From positions 3,346,001 to 3,410,000 of the forward strand of contig NZ_JACCBG010000001.1 of the NCBI RefSeq assembly GCF_013409645.1: 64,000 nt of DNA. Reading direction: 5' to 3'. The notes under the pieces were generated by a model that was not told the origin of the DNA, did not search any database, and worked only from the letters and a program-made list of their open reading frames with translations. The stretch comes from Nocardioides panaciterrulae (GTDB lineage Bacteria > Actinomycetota > Actinomycetes > Propionibacteriales > Nocardioidaceae). Shown in pieces: positions 15,211-24,580 of the stretch; within the stretch, counting starts at the first letter, position 1, and each line of letters starts with the position of its first letter. Position numbers and translations under genes: made by a program.

Positions 15211-16326
15211 TCAGATGTCGAGCACGCAGTCGCCGACCGCGGCGGTGACGCAGGTCTGCACGGGCTCGTTGGGCTGTCCGAACTCGTTGCCGTTGCGCAG
15301 GTCGCGCACGGTGCCGGAGACGAGGGTCAGCGTGCAGGTGTGGCAGATGCCCATCCGGCAGCCGTACGGCATCCCGACGCCGGCCTCCTCGCCCGCCTCG
15401 AGGACGGTGGTGGCGCCGTCGGCGTCGATCTGCTTGTTGGAGTTGCGGAACGTGATCGTGCCGCCCTCGCCGCCGTCGCCGCCGAGCTCGAGGGAGAACC
15501 GCTCGAGGTGCAGCCGGTCCTCGGCCGCCTGGTCCTCGAAGTGCGCGCGGATCGCGTCGAGCATCGGCCCCGGGCCGCAGGCCCAGGTCTCCCGCTCGCG
15601 CCAGTCCGGACAGATCCGGTCGAGCCCGCGCTCGGGGTCGGCCAGCGCGAGCATGCCGTCGAGGTCGGTGTGCAGCCGGTGCACGGTCAGGGACTCGTGC
15701 CGCGCCTCGAGGTCGGCCAGCTCGTCGCGGAAGATCATCCGCTCCGGGGTCGGCGAGGAGTAGTGCATGACCACGTCGGGCATCGCCCGGCCGGTCCCCC
15801 GGGAGCGGCGGTCCAGCGTGCGCAGCATCGCCATCACCGGGGTGATGCCGCTGCCGCCGACCAGGAACAGCATCCGCGCCGGCGGCGGGTCCGGCAGCAC
15901 GAAGTCGCCCTCGGGCAGCGCCAGCCGCACGATGGTGCCGGGGGCGAGCCCCCTGACCAGGTGCGAGGACAGCAGGCCCTCGGGCATCGCGCGCACCGTG
16001 ATCGAGATCGTCCGGCCCCGACGCTGCGGGGGCGAGCTCACCGAGTAGGACCGCCACTGGAACTTCCCGTCGACCTGCACGCCGATCCCGACGTACTGGC
16101 CGGGGCGGTGGTCGTAGCGCCAGCCCCAGCCCGGACGGATCACCAGGGTCGCGGCGTCCTCGGTCTCCGGGACCACCTCCTCGATCCGCCCGCGCAGCTC
16201 ACGCTCGCTCCACAGCGGGTTGAGCAACCGCAGGTAGTCGTCGGGGTGCAGCGGGGTGGTCAGCTTGGAGCCCGCCCTGCGCACCCGGTCCCAGGGGATG
16301 GACTCCCAGGGGTTCGTCACGGCCAT
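15211..16326 (-). CDS. Ferredoxin reductase for the desaturase (FAD/NAD(P)H and 2Fe-2S domains)
   Basis: 371 residues, ATG at 16326 with GGAGG upstream. Passes electrons from NAD(P)H through FAD and a 2Fe-2S cluster to the neighbouring desaturase. The order is an FAD-binding domain with RSYSVSS (FAD motif), an NAD-binding domain starting LFLVGGSGITPVMAML, the WACGPGPML stretch, and a C-terminal plant-type ferredoxin domain with Cys323, Cys328, Cys331 and Cys359. This is the architecture of mycobacterial Rv3230c, partner of DesA3. First gene of a three-gene operon, with a TetR-type operator dyad 31 bases upstream of its start. Confidence 0.93.
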   Translation of the reverse strand: MAVTNPWESIPWDRVRRAGSKLTTPLHPDDYLRLLNPLWSERELRGRIEEVVPETEDAATLVIRPGWGWRYDHRPGQYVGIGVQVDGKFQWRSYSVSSPPQRRGRTISITVRAMPEGLLSSHLVRGLAPGTIVRLALPEGDFVLPDPPPARMLFLVGGSGITPVMAMLRTLDRRSRGTGRAMPDVVMHYSSPTPERMIFRDELADLEARHESLTVHRLHTDLDGMLALADPERGLDRICPDWRERETWACGPGPMLDAIRAHFEDQAAEDRLHLERFSLELGGDGGEGGTITFRNSNKQIDADGATTVLEAGEEAGVGMPYGCRMGICHTCTLTLVSGTVRDLRNGNEFGQPNEPVQTCVTAAVGDCVLDI

Positions 16327-16356
16327 GCCCGCCTCCGTTCGACTGGTCTGGGAACT

Positions 16357-16376
16357 CAGTGAACAGGTGTTTACTG
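16357..16376. promoter_or_regulatory. TetR-type operator dyad upstream of the desaturase operon
   Basis: CAGTGAACAGGTGTTTACTG is an inverted repeat: arms CAGTGAACA and TGTTTACTG match at eight of nine positions across a two-base centre. It sits 31 bases upstream of the reductase start and about 80 bases from the divergent msrB start. The AGTGAAC half-site resembles what I recall of the Pseudomonas DesT desaturase operator. No regulator gene is adjacent. Confidence 0.6.
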
Positions 16377-16457
16377 GAATGGTCAACGCCCCGAGAGGGT
16401 GAACTGCGTCCCAGCGCCCGGCGCGCGCCACTTTGCTCCCTCGCCTACCGTGGGGGC

Positions 16458-16859
16458 ATGGGTTACGACGTGGAGAAGACCGACGAGGAGTGGCGGGCCG
16501 AGCTCTCGGCGGAGGAGTACGCCGTGCTGCGTCGGGCCGGCACCGAGGCGCCGTTCGTCGGTGAGTACACCGACACCGAGACCACCGGCGTCTACCGCTG
16601 CAAGGCCTGCCGGGCCAAGCTGTTCGAGTCCGACACCAAGTTCCACTCCGGCTGCGGCTGGCCCAGCTTCTACCAGCCGCTGACCGACACCGTCGAGTAC
16701 CTCGAGGACACCTCGCACGGGATGAAGCGGGTCGAGGTCCGCTGCGCCGGCTGCGGCTCGCACCTCGGGCACGTCTTCCCCGACGGGTACGGCACCCCCA
16801 CCGGCGACCGCTACTGCATCAACTCGATCAGCCTGACCCTCGAGCCCGCCGACTCCTGA
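16458..16859 (+). CDS. msrB: Peptide-methionine (R)-S-oxide reductase
   Basis: 133 residues; repairs oxidised methionine (R-sulfoxide) in proteins with thioredoxin as reductant. The zinc site is Cys48/Cys51 (CKAC) and Cys96/Cys99 (CAGC). The catalytic cysteine is Cys120 in DRYCINSISL. CGWPSF and HLGHVF are standard family stretches. ATG at 16458. It is divergent from the desaturase operon and convergent with hemQ; msrB near hemQ recalls the mycobacterial Rv2674-Rv2676c arrangement. Confidence 0.96.
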   Translation: MGYDVEKTDEEWRAELSAEEYAVLRRAGTEAPFVGEYTDTETTGVYRCKACRAKLFESDTKFHSGCGWPSFYQPLTDTVEYLEDTSHGMKRVEVRCAGCGSHLGHVFPDGYGTPTGDRYCINSISLTLEPADS

Positions 16860-16868
16860 GCTCGCCCG

Positions 16869-16889
16869 CCCGGGGCCCGCGGCCCCGGG
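16869..16889. terminator. GC-rich hairpin between msrB and hemQ
   Basis: Arms CCCGGGGCC (16869-16877) and GGCCCCGGG (16881-16889) form a perfect nine-base-pair stem with loop CGC, ten bases after the msrB stop. There is no T-run, so it may be a Rho-assisted or bidirectional terminator between two convergent genes. Confidence 0.5.
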
Positions 16890-16962
16890 GCTGGCGGTCC
16901 CGGCAGCGGTGAGCTGGCCACCGACCGCGCGCCGACACAGGTGGCTGACCCACCACCCGTGG

Positions 16963-17691
16963 TCAGGGCAGCCGGGCGACCAGCTCGGAGATCGGGGTGC
17001 GGGCGCCGGTGTAGAACGGCACCTCCTCGCGCACGTGGCGGCGGGCCTCGGCCCCGCGCAGGTGACGCATCAGGTCGACGATGCGGTGCAGGTCGTCGGC
17101 CTCGAAGGCCAGCAGCCACTCGTAGTCGCCGAGGGCGAAGCTGGAGACGGTGTTCGCGCGCACGTCGGGGAAGCCGCGGGCCATCATGCCGTGCTCGGCC
17201 AGCATCCGGCGGCGGTCGGCGTCCTCGAGGAGGTACCACTCGTAGGAGCGCACGAACGGGTAGACGCACAGGTGGGCGCGCGGCTCCTCGTCGTCCATGA
17301 ACGCCGGGATGTGGCCCTTGTTGAACTCGGCGGGCCGGTGCAGCGCCAGCTGCGACCAGACCGGGTCGAGCCGCCGGCCGAACGCCGTACGGCGGAACCG
17401 GTGGTAGGCCGCCTGCAGGTCCTCCGAGCGCGGGGCGTGCCACCAGACCATCACGTCGGCGTCGGCGCGCAGCCCGCTGACGTCGTAGACGCCACGCACC
17501 ACCACGTCGGACTCGGCGAGCTCGGCGAACAGCTTCTCGACCTCGGCGCCCTCGGCCTCGCGGTCGGCGTCGTCACCGAGGACGTCGCGGAGCCGGAAGA
17601 CCGACCACATCGTGTACTGGATGGAGTCGTTGATCTCCCGGGCGCGCGCGGCCCGGGTCTTCGTGGCGGGGCTGTCGGAGGTCGTGCTCAT
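16963..17691 (-). CDS. hemQ: Coproheme decarboxylase (chlorite dismutase-like HemQ)
   Basis: 242 residues; converts iron-coproporphyrin III (coproheme) to heme b, the last step of the coproporphyrin-dependent pathway used by actinobacteria and Firmicutes. Family features include [15 protein letters not shown] near the N-terminus, the [10 protein letters not shown] core holding the catalytic-region tyrosines, and [26 protein letters not shown] with the candidate proximal His. The ATG at 17691 is preceded by GGAGG but with only one base of spacing; a TTG at 17715 is an alternative. It works with HemY (22168-23595) and HemE (26088-27128), which in other actinobacteria are immediate neighbours but are separated here. 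Confidence 0.95.
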   Translation of the reverse strand: MSTTSDSPATKTRAARAREINDSIQYTMWSVFRLRDVLGDDADREAEGAEVEKLFAELAESDVVVRGVYDVSGLRADADVMVWWHAPRSEDLQAAYHRFRRTAFGRRLDPVWSQLALHRPAEFNKGHIPAFMDDEEPRAHLCVYPFVRSYEWYLLEDADRRRMLAEHGMMARGFPDVRANTVSSFALGDYEWLLAFEADDLHRIVDLMRHLRGAEARRHVREEVPFYTGARTPISELVARLP

Positions 17692-17711
17692 GCCTCCATT
17701 GTGGACCCCGC

Positions 17712-18362
17712 TCAAGCGCGCCCGAGACCGGCCTCCCGGGCCTTGATGATCGCGGCCGCGCGGTCGGGTGCGTGCAGCTTGGCGTAGATCGCCGACACCG
17801 TGTTGCGCACGGTCTTGGAGGAGACGAACAGCGCCCGCGCGATCGCGTCGTTCGACCGTCCGGCCGCGAGCAGGTCGAGCACCGCCCGTTCGCGGTCGGT
17901 GAGCTCGGGGAACGGCACCGCCACCGTGGCCCGGCCCGCGAACAGGTCGGCGACCCGGCCGGCCAGGGTGGCCCCGAAGACCATGCCGCCGGCATGCGCG
18001 GCGCGCACGGCGTTGGCGACCTCCTCCGCCCCCGACCCCTTCAGCAGGTAGCCCGACGCCCCCGCGCGGATCGCGGCGAGGATCGTGTCGTCGTCCTCGT
18101 TCATGGTCAGCATCACCACCCGCACGCCGGGCTGCTGCGCGGTGACCCGCCGGGTGGCCTCGATCCCGTCCAGGTGCGGCATCTGGATGTCCATGACCAC
18201 GACGTCCGGGGCAGCCTCGGCGACCACGCGCAGGGCGTCGCGGCCGCCGGCGGCGGTGCCGACGACCGCCATCCCGTCCAGGGCGCCGAGCAGCGAGACC
18301 AGCCCGTCGCGCACGATCTGGTGGTCGTCGACCACGACCACCCGGATGACCTGCTCGCCCAT
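17712..18362 (-). CDS. NarL/FixJ-family response regulator
   Basis: 216 residues. The receiver domain carries the acidic pair in VDDHQIV (residues 11-17), the phosphoacceptor Asp58 in VVVMDIQMP, and YLLKG with the conserved Lys. The C-terminal LuxR-type helix-turn-helix begins [18 protein letters not shown] and contains [10 protein letters not shown]. Its ATG overlaps the stop of the upstream sensor kinase (TGATG), so they form one two-component system. Targets are unknown. The system lies between hemQ and hemY, an insertion relative to the usual heme gene order. Confidence 0.93.
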   Translation of the reverse strand: MGEQVIRVVVVDDHQIVRDGLVSLLGALDGMAVVGTAAGGRDALRVVAEAAPDVVVMDIQMPHLDGIEATRRVTAQQPGVRVVMLTMNEDDDTILAAIRAGASGYLLKGSGAEEVANAVRAAHAGGMVFGATLAGRVADLFAGRATVAVPFPELTDRERAVLDLLAAGRSNDAIARALFVSSKTVRNTVSAIYAKLHAPDRAAAIIKAREAGLGRA

Positions 18363-20503
18363 CAGCCCTCCCCCGCCGGCACGACCACCGGCTCCTGCCT
18401 CGCGTCCTGGCCCATGCTCGGCCCGGCGTCCTGCCCCGCGTCCGACCCGGCGTCCGGCCGCGCGGTCGGCAGCCAGGCCCGGACCAGCGTGCCGCCGCCG
18501 GGTGGGCAGGTCACCTCGCTGCGGCCGCCCAGCTCGGCGGCCCGCTCCCGCAGCGACAGCAGCCCGACGCCGGCCTGCGCCCGCTCGTCGATGCCGCTGC
18601 CGTCGTCGCGGACCTCCACGACCAGCTCACCGGGCCGGCGGCGCACGCGCACGGTCGCGGTGGCCGCGGCGGCGTGCCGCACCACGTTGGTCAGCGCCTC
18701 GGCGGCGATGCGGTACGCCGCCACCTCGGCCGCCGCCGGCAGCGCGCCGAGGTCGTCGGCCTCGACCCGCACCACGAGCCCGTCCCGGGTGAGCCGGTCG
18801 GCCTGCTGCCGCAGCGCCCCGGCCAGGCCCAGGTCGTCGAGGGCCGGCGGGCGCAGCTCGTGCACCAGCCGGCGTACGTCGGCCACCACCTCCTGCACCT
18901 GCTCGCGGGTGGCCGCGAGGTCGGCCCGGGCTGCCTCGGGGTCGCGGTCGAGCCGCAGCCGGGCCGACTCCAGCCGGAACACGACCCCGCTCAGCGCCGG
19001 GCCCAGCCCGTCGTGCAGGTCCCGGCGGATCCGTCGGCGCTCCTCCTCGCGCGCGGCGACCAGCCGTTCGCGACTGTCCTGGAGCTCCTCGGCGAGTCGG
19101 CTGGTACGGGCGGCGGTGGCCGCCTGGCGGACCAGGTCGCCGAGCAATTGCTCGTCGCGCCGGCCGAGCCGGCTGCGCAGCCCCCGGGCCGGGAGCACCA
19201 GCCGGCCCACCTCGACGCCGCGGTAGGCGATCGGTAGGCTGCGGGTCTCCCGCGGCGGCTCGCCGTACGTCGCGACCAGCCGCTCGCCCGCGGCCCGGTC
19301 GACCTCGACGCTGACGAAGCCCACGCCGAAGGCCGTCGCCACCGCCCGGGCGACCGCCGCGAGCTGGGCGGGGCCCTCGTCGGCGGTCTCCAGGCTGGCG
19401 GCCAACCCGGCGACGACGTCGTAGGGGTTGTCGCGGCCGCCGAGCAGCAGCCGCCGCACCCAGGCGGCCAGCCGGGACCGCAGCGGCGCGTAGAGCACCG
19501 CCGAGACCAGCAGCACGGTCGTCACCACCTGGCCCTGCGTGAGCGAGTCGCCCAGCGCGCCGGCCAGCGCCGCGACCGCCAGCAGGTCCACGCCGAGCAG
19601 CACGACGGCCAGGGCGCCGAGCACCAGCGTGCGGCCGAGCAGGTCCTCGATCGAGACCAGCCGGGGATCGACGATGCCGACGGTCATCGCCGCGGCGGGC
19701 AGCAGCGCCACGCAGAAGATCACCAGGTCCTGGACCTGGCGGACGTGGACGACGAAGCCGAGCACGATGACCAGGGCCATCGCGACGACCGACCACAGCA
19801 GCCAGCGCATCCGCTCGCGCTCGAGGCCGCGGGCGACCCGGTGGCGGGCCACCACCGAGGCCATGGCGACGCCCAGGCCGGCGATCGAGAGGGCCACGGC
19901 CAGCGGGATGGCCCGGTCGGCCAGCCCGCCCAGGGCCGGCACCGTGAACGCGTCGACGTCCACGCCCGGGGGTGGGTCGATGCCGCTGGCCTGCGGGCCG
20001 GTGGGCGCGAGGATCGCCGCGGCGACCGACACGACCATCAGCGCCAGGGCCGCCTGGCACGCCCGGCCCCAGCGGCCCTCCAGGAAGCGCCCGGTCGGGA
20101 AGATCATCAGCAGCACCGCCACGGTCACCGGCAGGAACGCCCCGAACCGGTTGAGGAACCACAGGGCGAGGTTCTCGCCGGGCAGCGCGTCGTCCGGCCG
20201 GATCCCGAACCGGACGTAGGACTGGGTGAGCCCGTCCAGGGCCCAGAACACCCCCAGCCAGGCCAGCGCCCAGCCCCAGCCCTGGCGCACGTCGCGCACC
20301 AGGATCACCGTGGCCAGTCCGCCGAGCAGCGGCCCCAGCAGCGCGTAGCTCCAGCCGTAGCCGGGGGCGAGCTCGCGACCGGGACCGGAGGGAGGCGTGG
20401 CCAGGTCGAGGGCGACGGTGAGCGCGAACGCGGCGGTGGTGAGCACGGGCAGCGCCAGCACCGCGAGGTGCCGTCGGGTCGCCTGCCTGGGGTCCACCGG
20501 CAC
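18362..20503 (-). CDS. Membrane sensor histidine kinase (HisKA_3 type)
   Basis: About 713 residues from a GTG at 20503; GTGs at 20497 and 20584 are alternatives and none has a strong ribosome site. The N-terminal ~330 residues hold eight or more hydrophobic segments. A GAF-like domain follows (about residues 370-460), then the dimerisation box [16 protein letters not shown] with phosphoacceptor His497, then the ATPase with NVVRHA, DDGSGI and [16 protein letters not shown]. This is the NarX/DesK/LiaS-type layout paired with LuxR-type regulators. The Asp/Gly-repeat tail after the ATPase is low complexity. The stimulus is unknown; the multi-pass sensor suggests a membrane or lipid signal. Confidence 0.9.
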   Translation of the reverse strand: MPVDPRQATRRHLAVLALPVLTTAAFALTVALDLATPPSGPGRELAPGYGWSYALLGPLLGGLATVILVRDVRQGWGWALAWLGVFWALDGLTQSYVRFGIRPDDALPGENLALWFLNRFGAFLPVTVAVLLMIFPTGRFLEGRWGRACQAALALMVVSVAAAILAPTGPQASGIDPPPGVDVDAFTVPALGGLADRAIPLAVALSIAGLGVAMASVVARHRVARGLERERMRWLLWSVVAMALVIVLGFVVHVRQVQDLVIFCVALLPAAAMTVGIVDPRLVSIEDLLGRTLVLGALAVVLLGVDLLAVAALAGALGDSLTQGQVVTTVLLVSAVLYAPLRSRLAAWVRRLLLGGRDNPYDVVAGLAASLETADEGPAQLAAVARAVATAFGVGFVSVEVDRAAGERLVATYGEPPRETRSLPIAYRGVEVGRLVLPARGLRSRLGRRDEQLLGDLVRQAATAARTSRLAEELQDSRERLVAAREEERRRIRRDLHDGLGPALSGVVFRLESARLRLDRDPEAARADLAATREQVQEVVADVRRLVHELRPPALDDLGLAGALRQQADRLTRDGLVVRVEADDLGALPAAAEVAAYRIAAEALTNVVRHAAAATATVRVRRRPGELVVEVRDDGSGIDERAQAGVGLLSLRERAAELGGRSEVTCPPGGGTLVRAWLPTARPDAGSDAGQDAGPSMGQDARQEPVVVPAGEG

Positions 20504-20596
20504 ATTGTGCGGCCGGCCCGACCCCGAGGGGGCCGGACCGGCCGGGTTTGCCCGGGATGTGGGGTCCCGGGACGGGAGCGGCACGGCGTACGCCGG

Positions 20597-21364
20597 TCAG
20601 CGGGCCGCCGCGCGGTGCGCCCGGTCGCCGAGCGCGAACCCGGCGGCGGTCACCACCAGCCACACCGAGCCGGTGACACCGGCCATGTACTCCAGCGGGG
20701 AGATGCCGAGCAGCAGGGTGAGACCGCCCAGGACCAGGCCCACCCGGCCGGTCCAGCGCGGCACCGCGCCCCGGCGCGCGGCGACGAACACCGCCAGCCC
20801 GGTGAGGCCGGCCAGCGTCCACAGCCACGGGACGGTGCCGATCCAGTGGTTGTACATCGCGCTGGTCGCGTCGTCGACGTACCCGTCGCGGGCCGCGAGC
20901 GACATCATGTACTCGGTGTCCAGGCCGCTGCCCAGGATCGACACCACCGCGGTGCCGAACAGGCCGGCGAACGCGACCAGCGGGATCGTGCTGTCCGGAA
21001 GCGCGGCCCGCAGCCGGCGGTACAGCCCGGCCGCGAACAGCACGGTGAGCACCGCGCCCAGCGCGGTGACGGTGTGGAACGCGAACATCACGCCGGCCTT
21101 GTCCTGCAGCGCCGTCGCGACGCCGTCGGTGGTCCCGGCGAACCGGTCCGCGTAGACGACGTCCACCAGGCTGGAGGTCACCAGCGTGCCGATCCCCGCC
21201 AGCCCCGCCGCGATGCCGGCGAGCGTCCAGGCGCGACCGGGGTGGCCGGGGTGGGCGGGGTGGCCGGTCGGACGCGAGGCGGCGGGGGCCGGGGTCCCGG
21301 CGTACGGCCCGGGGTCCAGCACGTCGGAACGGACCGGGTTGGAGGTGGAGACGTGGGTGCTCAT
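20597..21364 (-). CDS. Hypothetical membrane protein with about six helices
   Basis: 255 residues, ATG at 21364 with GGAAG upstream. A Pro/His/Gly-rich cytosolic N-terminus (residues 1-45) is followed by about six hydrophobic segments and a short basic tail. It may belong to a DUF4386-like group of small actinobacterial membrane proteins, but I am not sure. Thirteen to ninety bases separate it from the kinase gene downstream, depending on the kinase start, so it may be the first gene of the two-component operon and act as an accessory membrane component. Confidence 0.75.
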   Translation of the reverse strand: MSTHVSTSNPVRSDVLDPGPYAGTPAPAASRPTGHPAHPGHPGRAWTLAGIAAGLAGIGTLVTSSLVDVVYADRFAGTTDGVATALQDKAGVMFAFHTVTALGAVLTVLFAAGLYRRLRAALPDSTIPLVAFAGLFGTAVVSILGSGLDTEYMMSLAARDGYVDDATSAMYNHWIGTVPWLWTLAGLTGLAVFVAARRGAVPRWTGRVGLVLGGLTLLLGISPLEYMAGVTGSVWLVVTAAGFALGDRAHRAAAR

Positions 21365-21478
21365 GCGGCTCTTCCTTCGGGTCGGGACGGCGGTCGCCGT
21401 CGATGGCCCGACGGTGCCGGGCCCGGTGTCCCGACCGACAGGGACAACGAGGCAGACCTGCCGGGCGCCCGGGCCGGG

Positions 21479-21778
21479 CTAGGGCGAAGCGGGCCGGGGA
21501 GCCGGGGGCGCCGGGCTACCCGGGTCCGGCGCCGGGCGGGACGCCTGGTTGCAGGACCCGCAGTTGGGGCACTCCACGACCGCGTCGCGGATGGAGTGCG
21601 CGCCGTTCGCGCCACGGATCAGCAGGAACGTGCACGCGCCGCAGAGCAGGTTGGCGTCACCGGGGCCGAAGAAGAGCGGCCCGACCTGCCGCTCGTCGTG
21701 GCGCCGGATCACCGGGCGTCCGTCGCGCGCACCGCATTCGATCACGCGCAAGCGCTCAGCACTCACGCTCGAGACCAT
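21479..21778 (-). CDS. Small zinc-ribbon protein
   Basis: 99 residues. Two cysteine pairs, LLCGACTF around residues 45-52 and VECPNCGSCN around 69-78, would make a zinc ribbon. The C-terminal ~20 residues are Pro/Ala-rich. The ATG at 21778 gives a compact protein; earlier in-frame starts would run through low-complexity sequence that overlaps an inverted repeat. No known family recognised. It stands alone between hemY and the membrane-protein gene, on the same strand as the heme genes. Confidence 0.6.
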   Translation of the reverse strand: MVSSVSAERLRVIECGARDGRPVIRRHDERQVGPLFFGPGDANLLCGACTFLLIRGANGAHSIRDAVVECPNCGSCNQASRPAPDPGSPAPPAPRPASP

Positions 21779-22167
21779 GACCCAGACCACCCAGCATGAC
21801 CAGTGACCAATGACCCTTCTCAGCCATGCGCCGCCGGGCCTCCGCGTGCGGAATGGTGACAGACCGCAGCCGGGTAGTGCGGGGATCTGCGGTTGGTCGC
21901 CATTCCGCAACCGGATCCGCGGCCCCGGGGACCGGCCCACATGACCCGGGCGGGGGATGCGCCGGCCCGGGCCCCTGCGGATGCTGGGAGCAGGACGCGC
22001 CGGTGCGGCCGAGTCGCAGGCAAGAGTGGGCCGGACCGAGTTTCACCGGGGGGCGGGGCTCAGGACCCCAGGCCACCACCCCAGGCCGGAAGCAGAGAGC
22101 GACTGGGCTCACCCACCGCCCACCGGCGCGGGTGCGACGAGCCGGCCGGCGGGGTTAGCCGGCGGGC
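21779..22167. other. 389-base non-coding stretch between hemY and the zinc-ribbon gene
   Basis: No convincing gene in either direction. It holds TGACC-type short direct repeats at about 21777-21815, a long imperfect hairpin (21847-21909), and GC-rich sequence up to the hemY stop. Read on the minus strand it would be the leader of the zinc-ribbon gene. I looked for a riboswitch core and found none that holds together. Confidence 0.6.
21847..21909. repeat. 63-base imperfect inverted repeat
   Basis: Left arm TGCGGAATGGTGAC-aga-CCGCAG and right arm CTGCGG-ttg-GTCGCCATTCCGCA pair with one mismatch and one three-base internal loop around a 17-base centre. It begins about 70 bases upstream of the zinc-ribbon gene start. 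It could be a leader hairpin, an operator pair or the remnant of a small mobile element. Confidence 0.7.
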
Positions 22168-23595
22168 TCAGCCGGCGGGCGGCGCGTCCAGCGCCTCGCG
22201 GGCGGCGCGGTGCGCGGAGGCGACCACGGCCGGGATGCCGACCCCGTCGTACGCCGCGCCGCAGACCGCGAGCCCCGGCACCCGGGCGATCGCGGCGCGG
22301 ACCCGGGCGACCCGGTCGAGGTGTCCGAGGGCGTACTGCGGCAGCCCGCCGCCCCACCGCTGGACGTGCGTGTCGACCGGGGTCGCCGACAGGCCGACCG
22401 CGTCCGCCAGGTCGGCCAGCGACCAGCCGACCAGCTCCTCGTCGGCGGCCTGCAGCGCGACCGCCTCGCGGTGCCGGCCCAGAGAGGTGCGCAGGTGCAC
22501 CAGGTCCTCGCCGTCGAGCGTCCGGCGACCGGCGTCGCGGACCCAGGCCCACTTGGCGAACGAGAACGTCGCGGCCTTGATCCGGCGTCCGGCGGTCGGC
22601 GGGACCAGGAACCCCGAGCCCTGGCCGCCGAGCCGTTCCTCGAGCAGCGGCAGCACCTCGGCGGCCCGGAACGCCAGCGTCACCACCGCCACCGAGGCGG
22701 ACTCGACGCCCGCGAGCTCGGCGGCCGCCGCCGGCGCGACCTCGCCGAGCAGCCGGGCCGTCGGCGCGGCCGGGGTGGCCAGCACGACCGCGTCCGCGCG
22801 GAGCTGCTCGGGGGCGGTGGTCGGCCCGACCGCCAGCACGAAGCCGGCACCGTCCGGGCCGGGGCGGAGCCCGCGCACGGTCGCGCCGGTGCGCACGACG
22901 AACGAGCCGGAGGCCAACGCCTCGGGGAGCCGGCCCATGCCGCCGGGGACGCCGGCGAACACCGGCCGGTCGTAGCTGGGCGGGATCGCGCCGGCCTGCT
23001 CGAGCAGCGACCCGCGCTCGGCGTACGCCACCAGCTGCGGCACCGCGGCGCGGGCGGAGATCTCCCGGGAGCGGCCGGCGTACACGCCGCCGAGCAGCGG
23101 CTCGACCAGGCTGTCGGTCACCTCGTCGCCGAACCGGCGGGCCACCAGGTCCCCCACCGACACGTCGCCGTCGAGGACCTCCGCGGCCAGCTCGGGCTCC
23201 CGACGGGCCCGCGCGAGCCCGTCGGCCGACAGCACGCCGGAGGAGGCGAGCTGGTCCAGGTCGAGCGGCACGCCCATCAGCGAGCGCGGCAGCGGGCGGA
23301 GCGCGTCGCGCACCCACAGGCGGGAGGACACCACCGCCGGATGGATGACCTCGAGCCCCGCGGCCGCCGCCAGCGTGACCCCCTCGGGGCGCCGGTTGAG
23401 CATCGCCTCCGCGCCGACGTCCACCGCGACGCCCGCCACCTCGTGCCGGCGCAGCTTGCCGCCGACCCGGTCGGTCGCCTCGAGCAGCAGCACGTCGTGG
23501 CCGGCCGCGGCGAGGTCGCGGGCCGCGGTGAGCCCGGCGATCCCGCCCCCGACGACGACCACCCGGCGTTGCGCACGATCCACCCGGCCATCCAC
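22168..23595 (-). CDS. hemY: Coproporphyrinogen/protoporphyrinogen oxidase, FAD-dependent (HemY/CgoX)
   Basis: About 475 residues; oxidises coproporphyrinogen III to coproporphyrin III with FAD and oxygen in the coproporphyrin-dependent heme pathway. The dinucleotide-binding start VVVVGGGIAGLTAARDLAAAGHDVLLLEA and the downstream GGK motif are typical. The substrate domain has GVYAGRSREISARAAVP and YALGHLDRV, and the C-terminal FAD stretch is VCGAAYDGVGIPA. Two GTG starts are possible (23595, 23583); both precede the FAD motif. Product direction (coproporphyrin rather than protoporphyrin) is inferred from the presence of HemQ. Normally flanked by hemE and hemQ; here both neighbours are separated from it. 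Confidence 0.93.
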   Translation of the reverse strand: MDGRVDRAQRRVVVVGGGIAGLTAARDLAAAGHDVLLLEATDRVGGKLRRHEVAGVAVDVGAEAMLNRRPEGVTLAAAAGLEVIHPAVVSSRLWVRDALRPLPRSLMGVPLDLDQLASSGVLSADGLARARREPELAAEVLDGDVSVGDLVARRFGDEVTDSLVEPLLGGVYAGRSREISARAAVPQLVAYAERGSLLEQAGAIPPSYDRPVFAGVPGGMGRLPEALASGSFVVRTGATVRGLRPGPDGAGFVLAVGPTTAPEQLRADAVVLATPAAPTARLLGEVAPAAAAELAGVESASVAVVTLAFRAAEVLPLLEERLGGQGSGFLVPPTAGRRIKAATFSFAKWAWVRDAGRRTLDGEDLVHLRTSLGRHREAVALQAADEELVGWSLADLADAVGLSATPVDTHVQRWGGGLPQYALGHLDRVARVRAAIARVPGLAVCGAAYDGVGIPAVVASAHRAAREALDAPPAG

Positions 23596-23671
23596 CCGGT
23601 CAGGGTAGGCCGCGCCGCGAGATCGACCCCGAAGGGGTACGCCGGCCGGGCCGGTCTGCGAGGCTGGTCCC

Positions 23672-24436
23672 GTGCCAGCCGACAGCCGCCTCGCCGTCCT
23701 CATCGATGCCGACAACACCTCCGCCGCCTCCGTCAGCGCCCTGCTCGAGGAGCTGACGCGGTACGGCGTACCGACGGTCAAGCGCGCCTACGGCGACTGG
23801 ACCACCCCGCAGCTCTCCCCCTGGAAGGACGAGCTGCACCGGCACGCGATCCAGCCGGTCCAGCAGTTCGCCTACACGAGCGGCAAGAACTCCACCGACT
23901 CCGCGCTGATCATCGACGCGATGGACCTGCTCTACTCGGGCAACCTCGACGGGTTCGCGATCGTGTCCAGCGACAGCGACTTCACCCGCCTCGCGACCCG
24001 GCTGCGCGAGTCGGGCAAGACCGTCATCGGGCTCGGCCGGCGGCGTACCCCTCGCTCGCTGGTGGCCGCCTGTGACCGGTTCATCTACCTCGAGGTGCTG
24101 GGCCGGGAGCCGGTCGACGCGGCCAAGGCGACCCAGCAGCCCGACGAGGAGGCGGCTCCCCTGCCGGAGCTGCGCAAGATCCTGGTCGCCGCGATCGACT
24201 CCACCTCGCACGACGACGGCTGGGCGGCGCTGTCGGTGGTCGGCAGCCACATCAGCGCCAACAACCCCTCGTTCGACTCCCGCAACTACGGCTACCCCAA
24301 GCTCGTCGAGCTCGCCCGGGCGCAGGACTACGTCGACGTCGAGCAGGAGCCCGACCAGCAGGTGCGGGTGCGGCTGCGGCCGACCCGCACCGCGCGCAAG
24401 CGCGCACCCCGCAAGACGGCCGCGAAGAAGTCCTGA
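23672..24436 (+). CDS. NYN-domain ribonuclease-like protein with OST-HTH/LOTUS domain
   Basis: 254 residues from a GTG. The NYN (PIN-like) domain has LIDADN with Asp12/Asp14, GKNSTDSALIIDAMD with Asp76 and Asp82, and SSDSDF with Asp101/Asp103, the acidic metal site of this nuclease fold. After a short linker, residues ~163-235 form an OST-HTH (LOTUS) domain (LPELRKILVAAI, then NYGYPKLVELARAQDYVDVE), thought to bind RNA. The C-terminus is an Arg/Lys-rich tail. The combination suggests RNA processing or decay in the cytosol. It is on the plus strand between hemY and hemE, an insertion relative to the usual heme cluster. Confidence 0.9.
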   Translation: MPADSRLAVLIDADNTSAASVSALLEELTRYGVPTVKRAYGDWTTPQLSPWKDELHRHAIQPVQQFAYTSGKNSTDSALIIDAMDLLYSGNLDGFAIVSSDSDFTRLATRLRESGKTVIGLGRRRTPRSLVAACDRFIYLEVLGREPVDAAKATQQPDEEAAPLPELRKILVAAIDSTSHDDGWAALSVVGSHISANNPSFDSRNYGYPKLVELARAQDYVDVEQEPDQQVRVRLRPTRTARKRAPRKTAAKKS

Positions 24437-24580
24437 CGCGGCGCGCCCTGACCGGCGGGGCCGGCCATCCGGGACTGTCCACAGGCGGTCTGGCGGGGCC
24501 TTCCCAGGCCGTGGGTCCTTCCGTAATGTGCATTTCCGCGGCCCCTCGCCGGGCCGCGGCTTCGGGGGAAGGATCCGTGG

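Noticed and set aside
17712..20503. The two-component system as a heme-sensing HrrSA/ChrSA-type pair because it sits in the heme region.
   Set aside because: The sensor has eight or more membrane segments plus a GAF-like domain and no feature that identifies heme sensing; location alone is not enough.
21779..22167. Possible cobalamin-type riboswitch on the minus strand upstream of the zinc-ribbon gene, because of a GGTGAAACTC-like stretch.
   Set aside because: The remaining conserved parts (second core, B12-box-like CCACTG and paired stems) cannot be found in order, and the downstream gene is not a cobalamin or transport gene.
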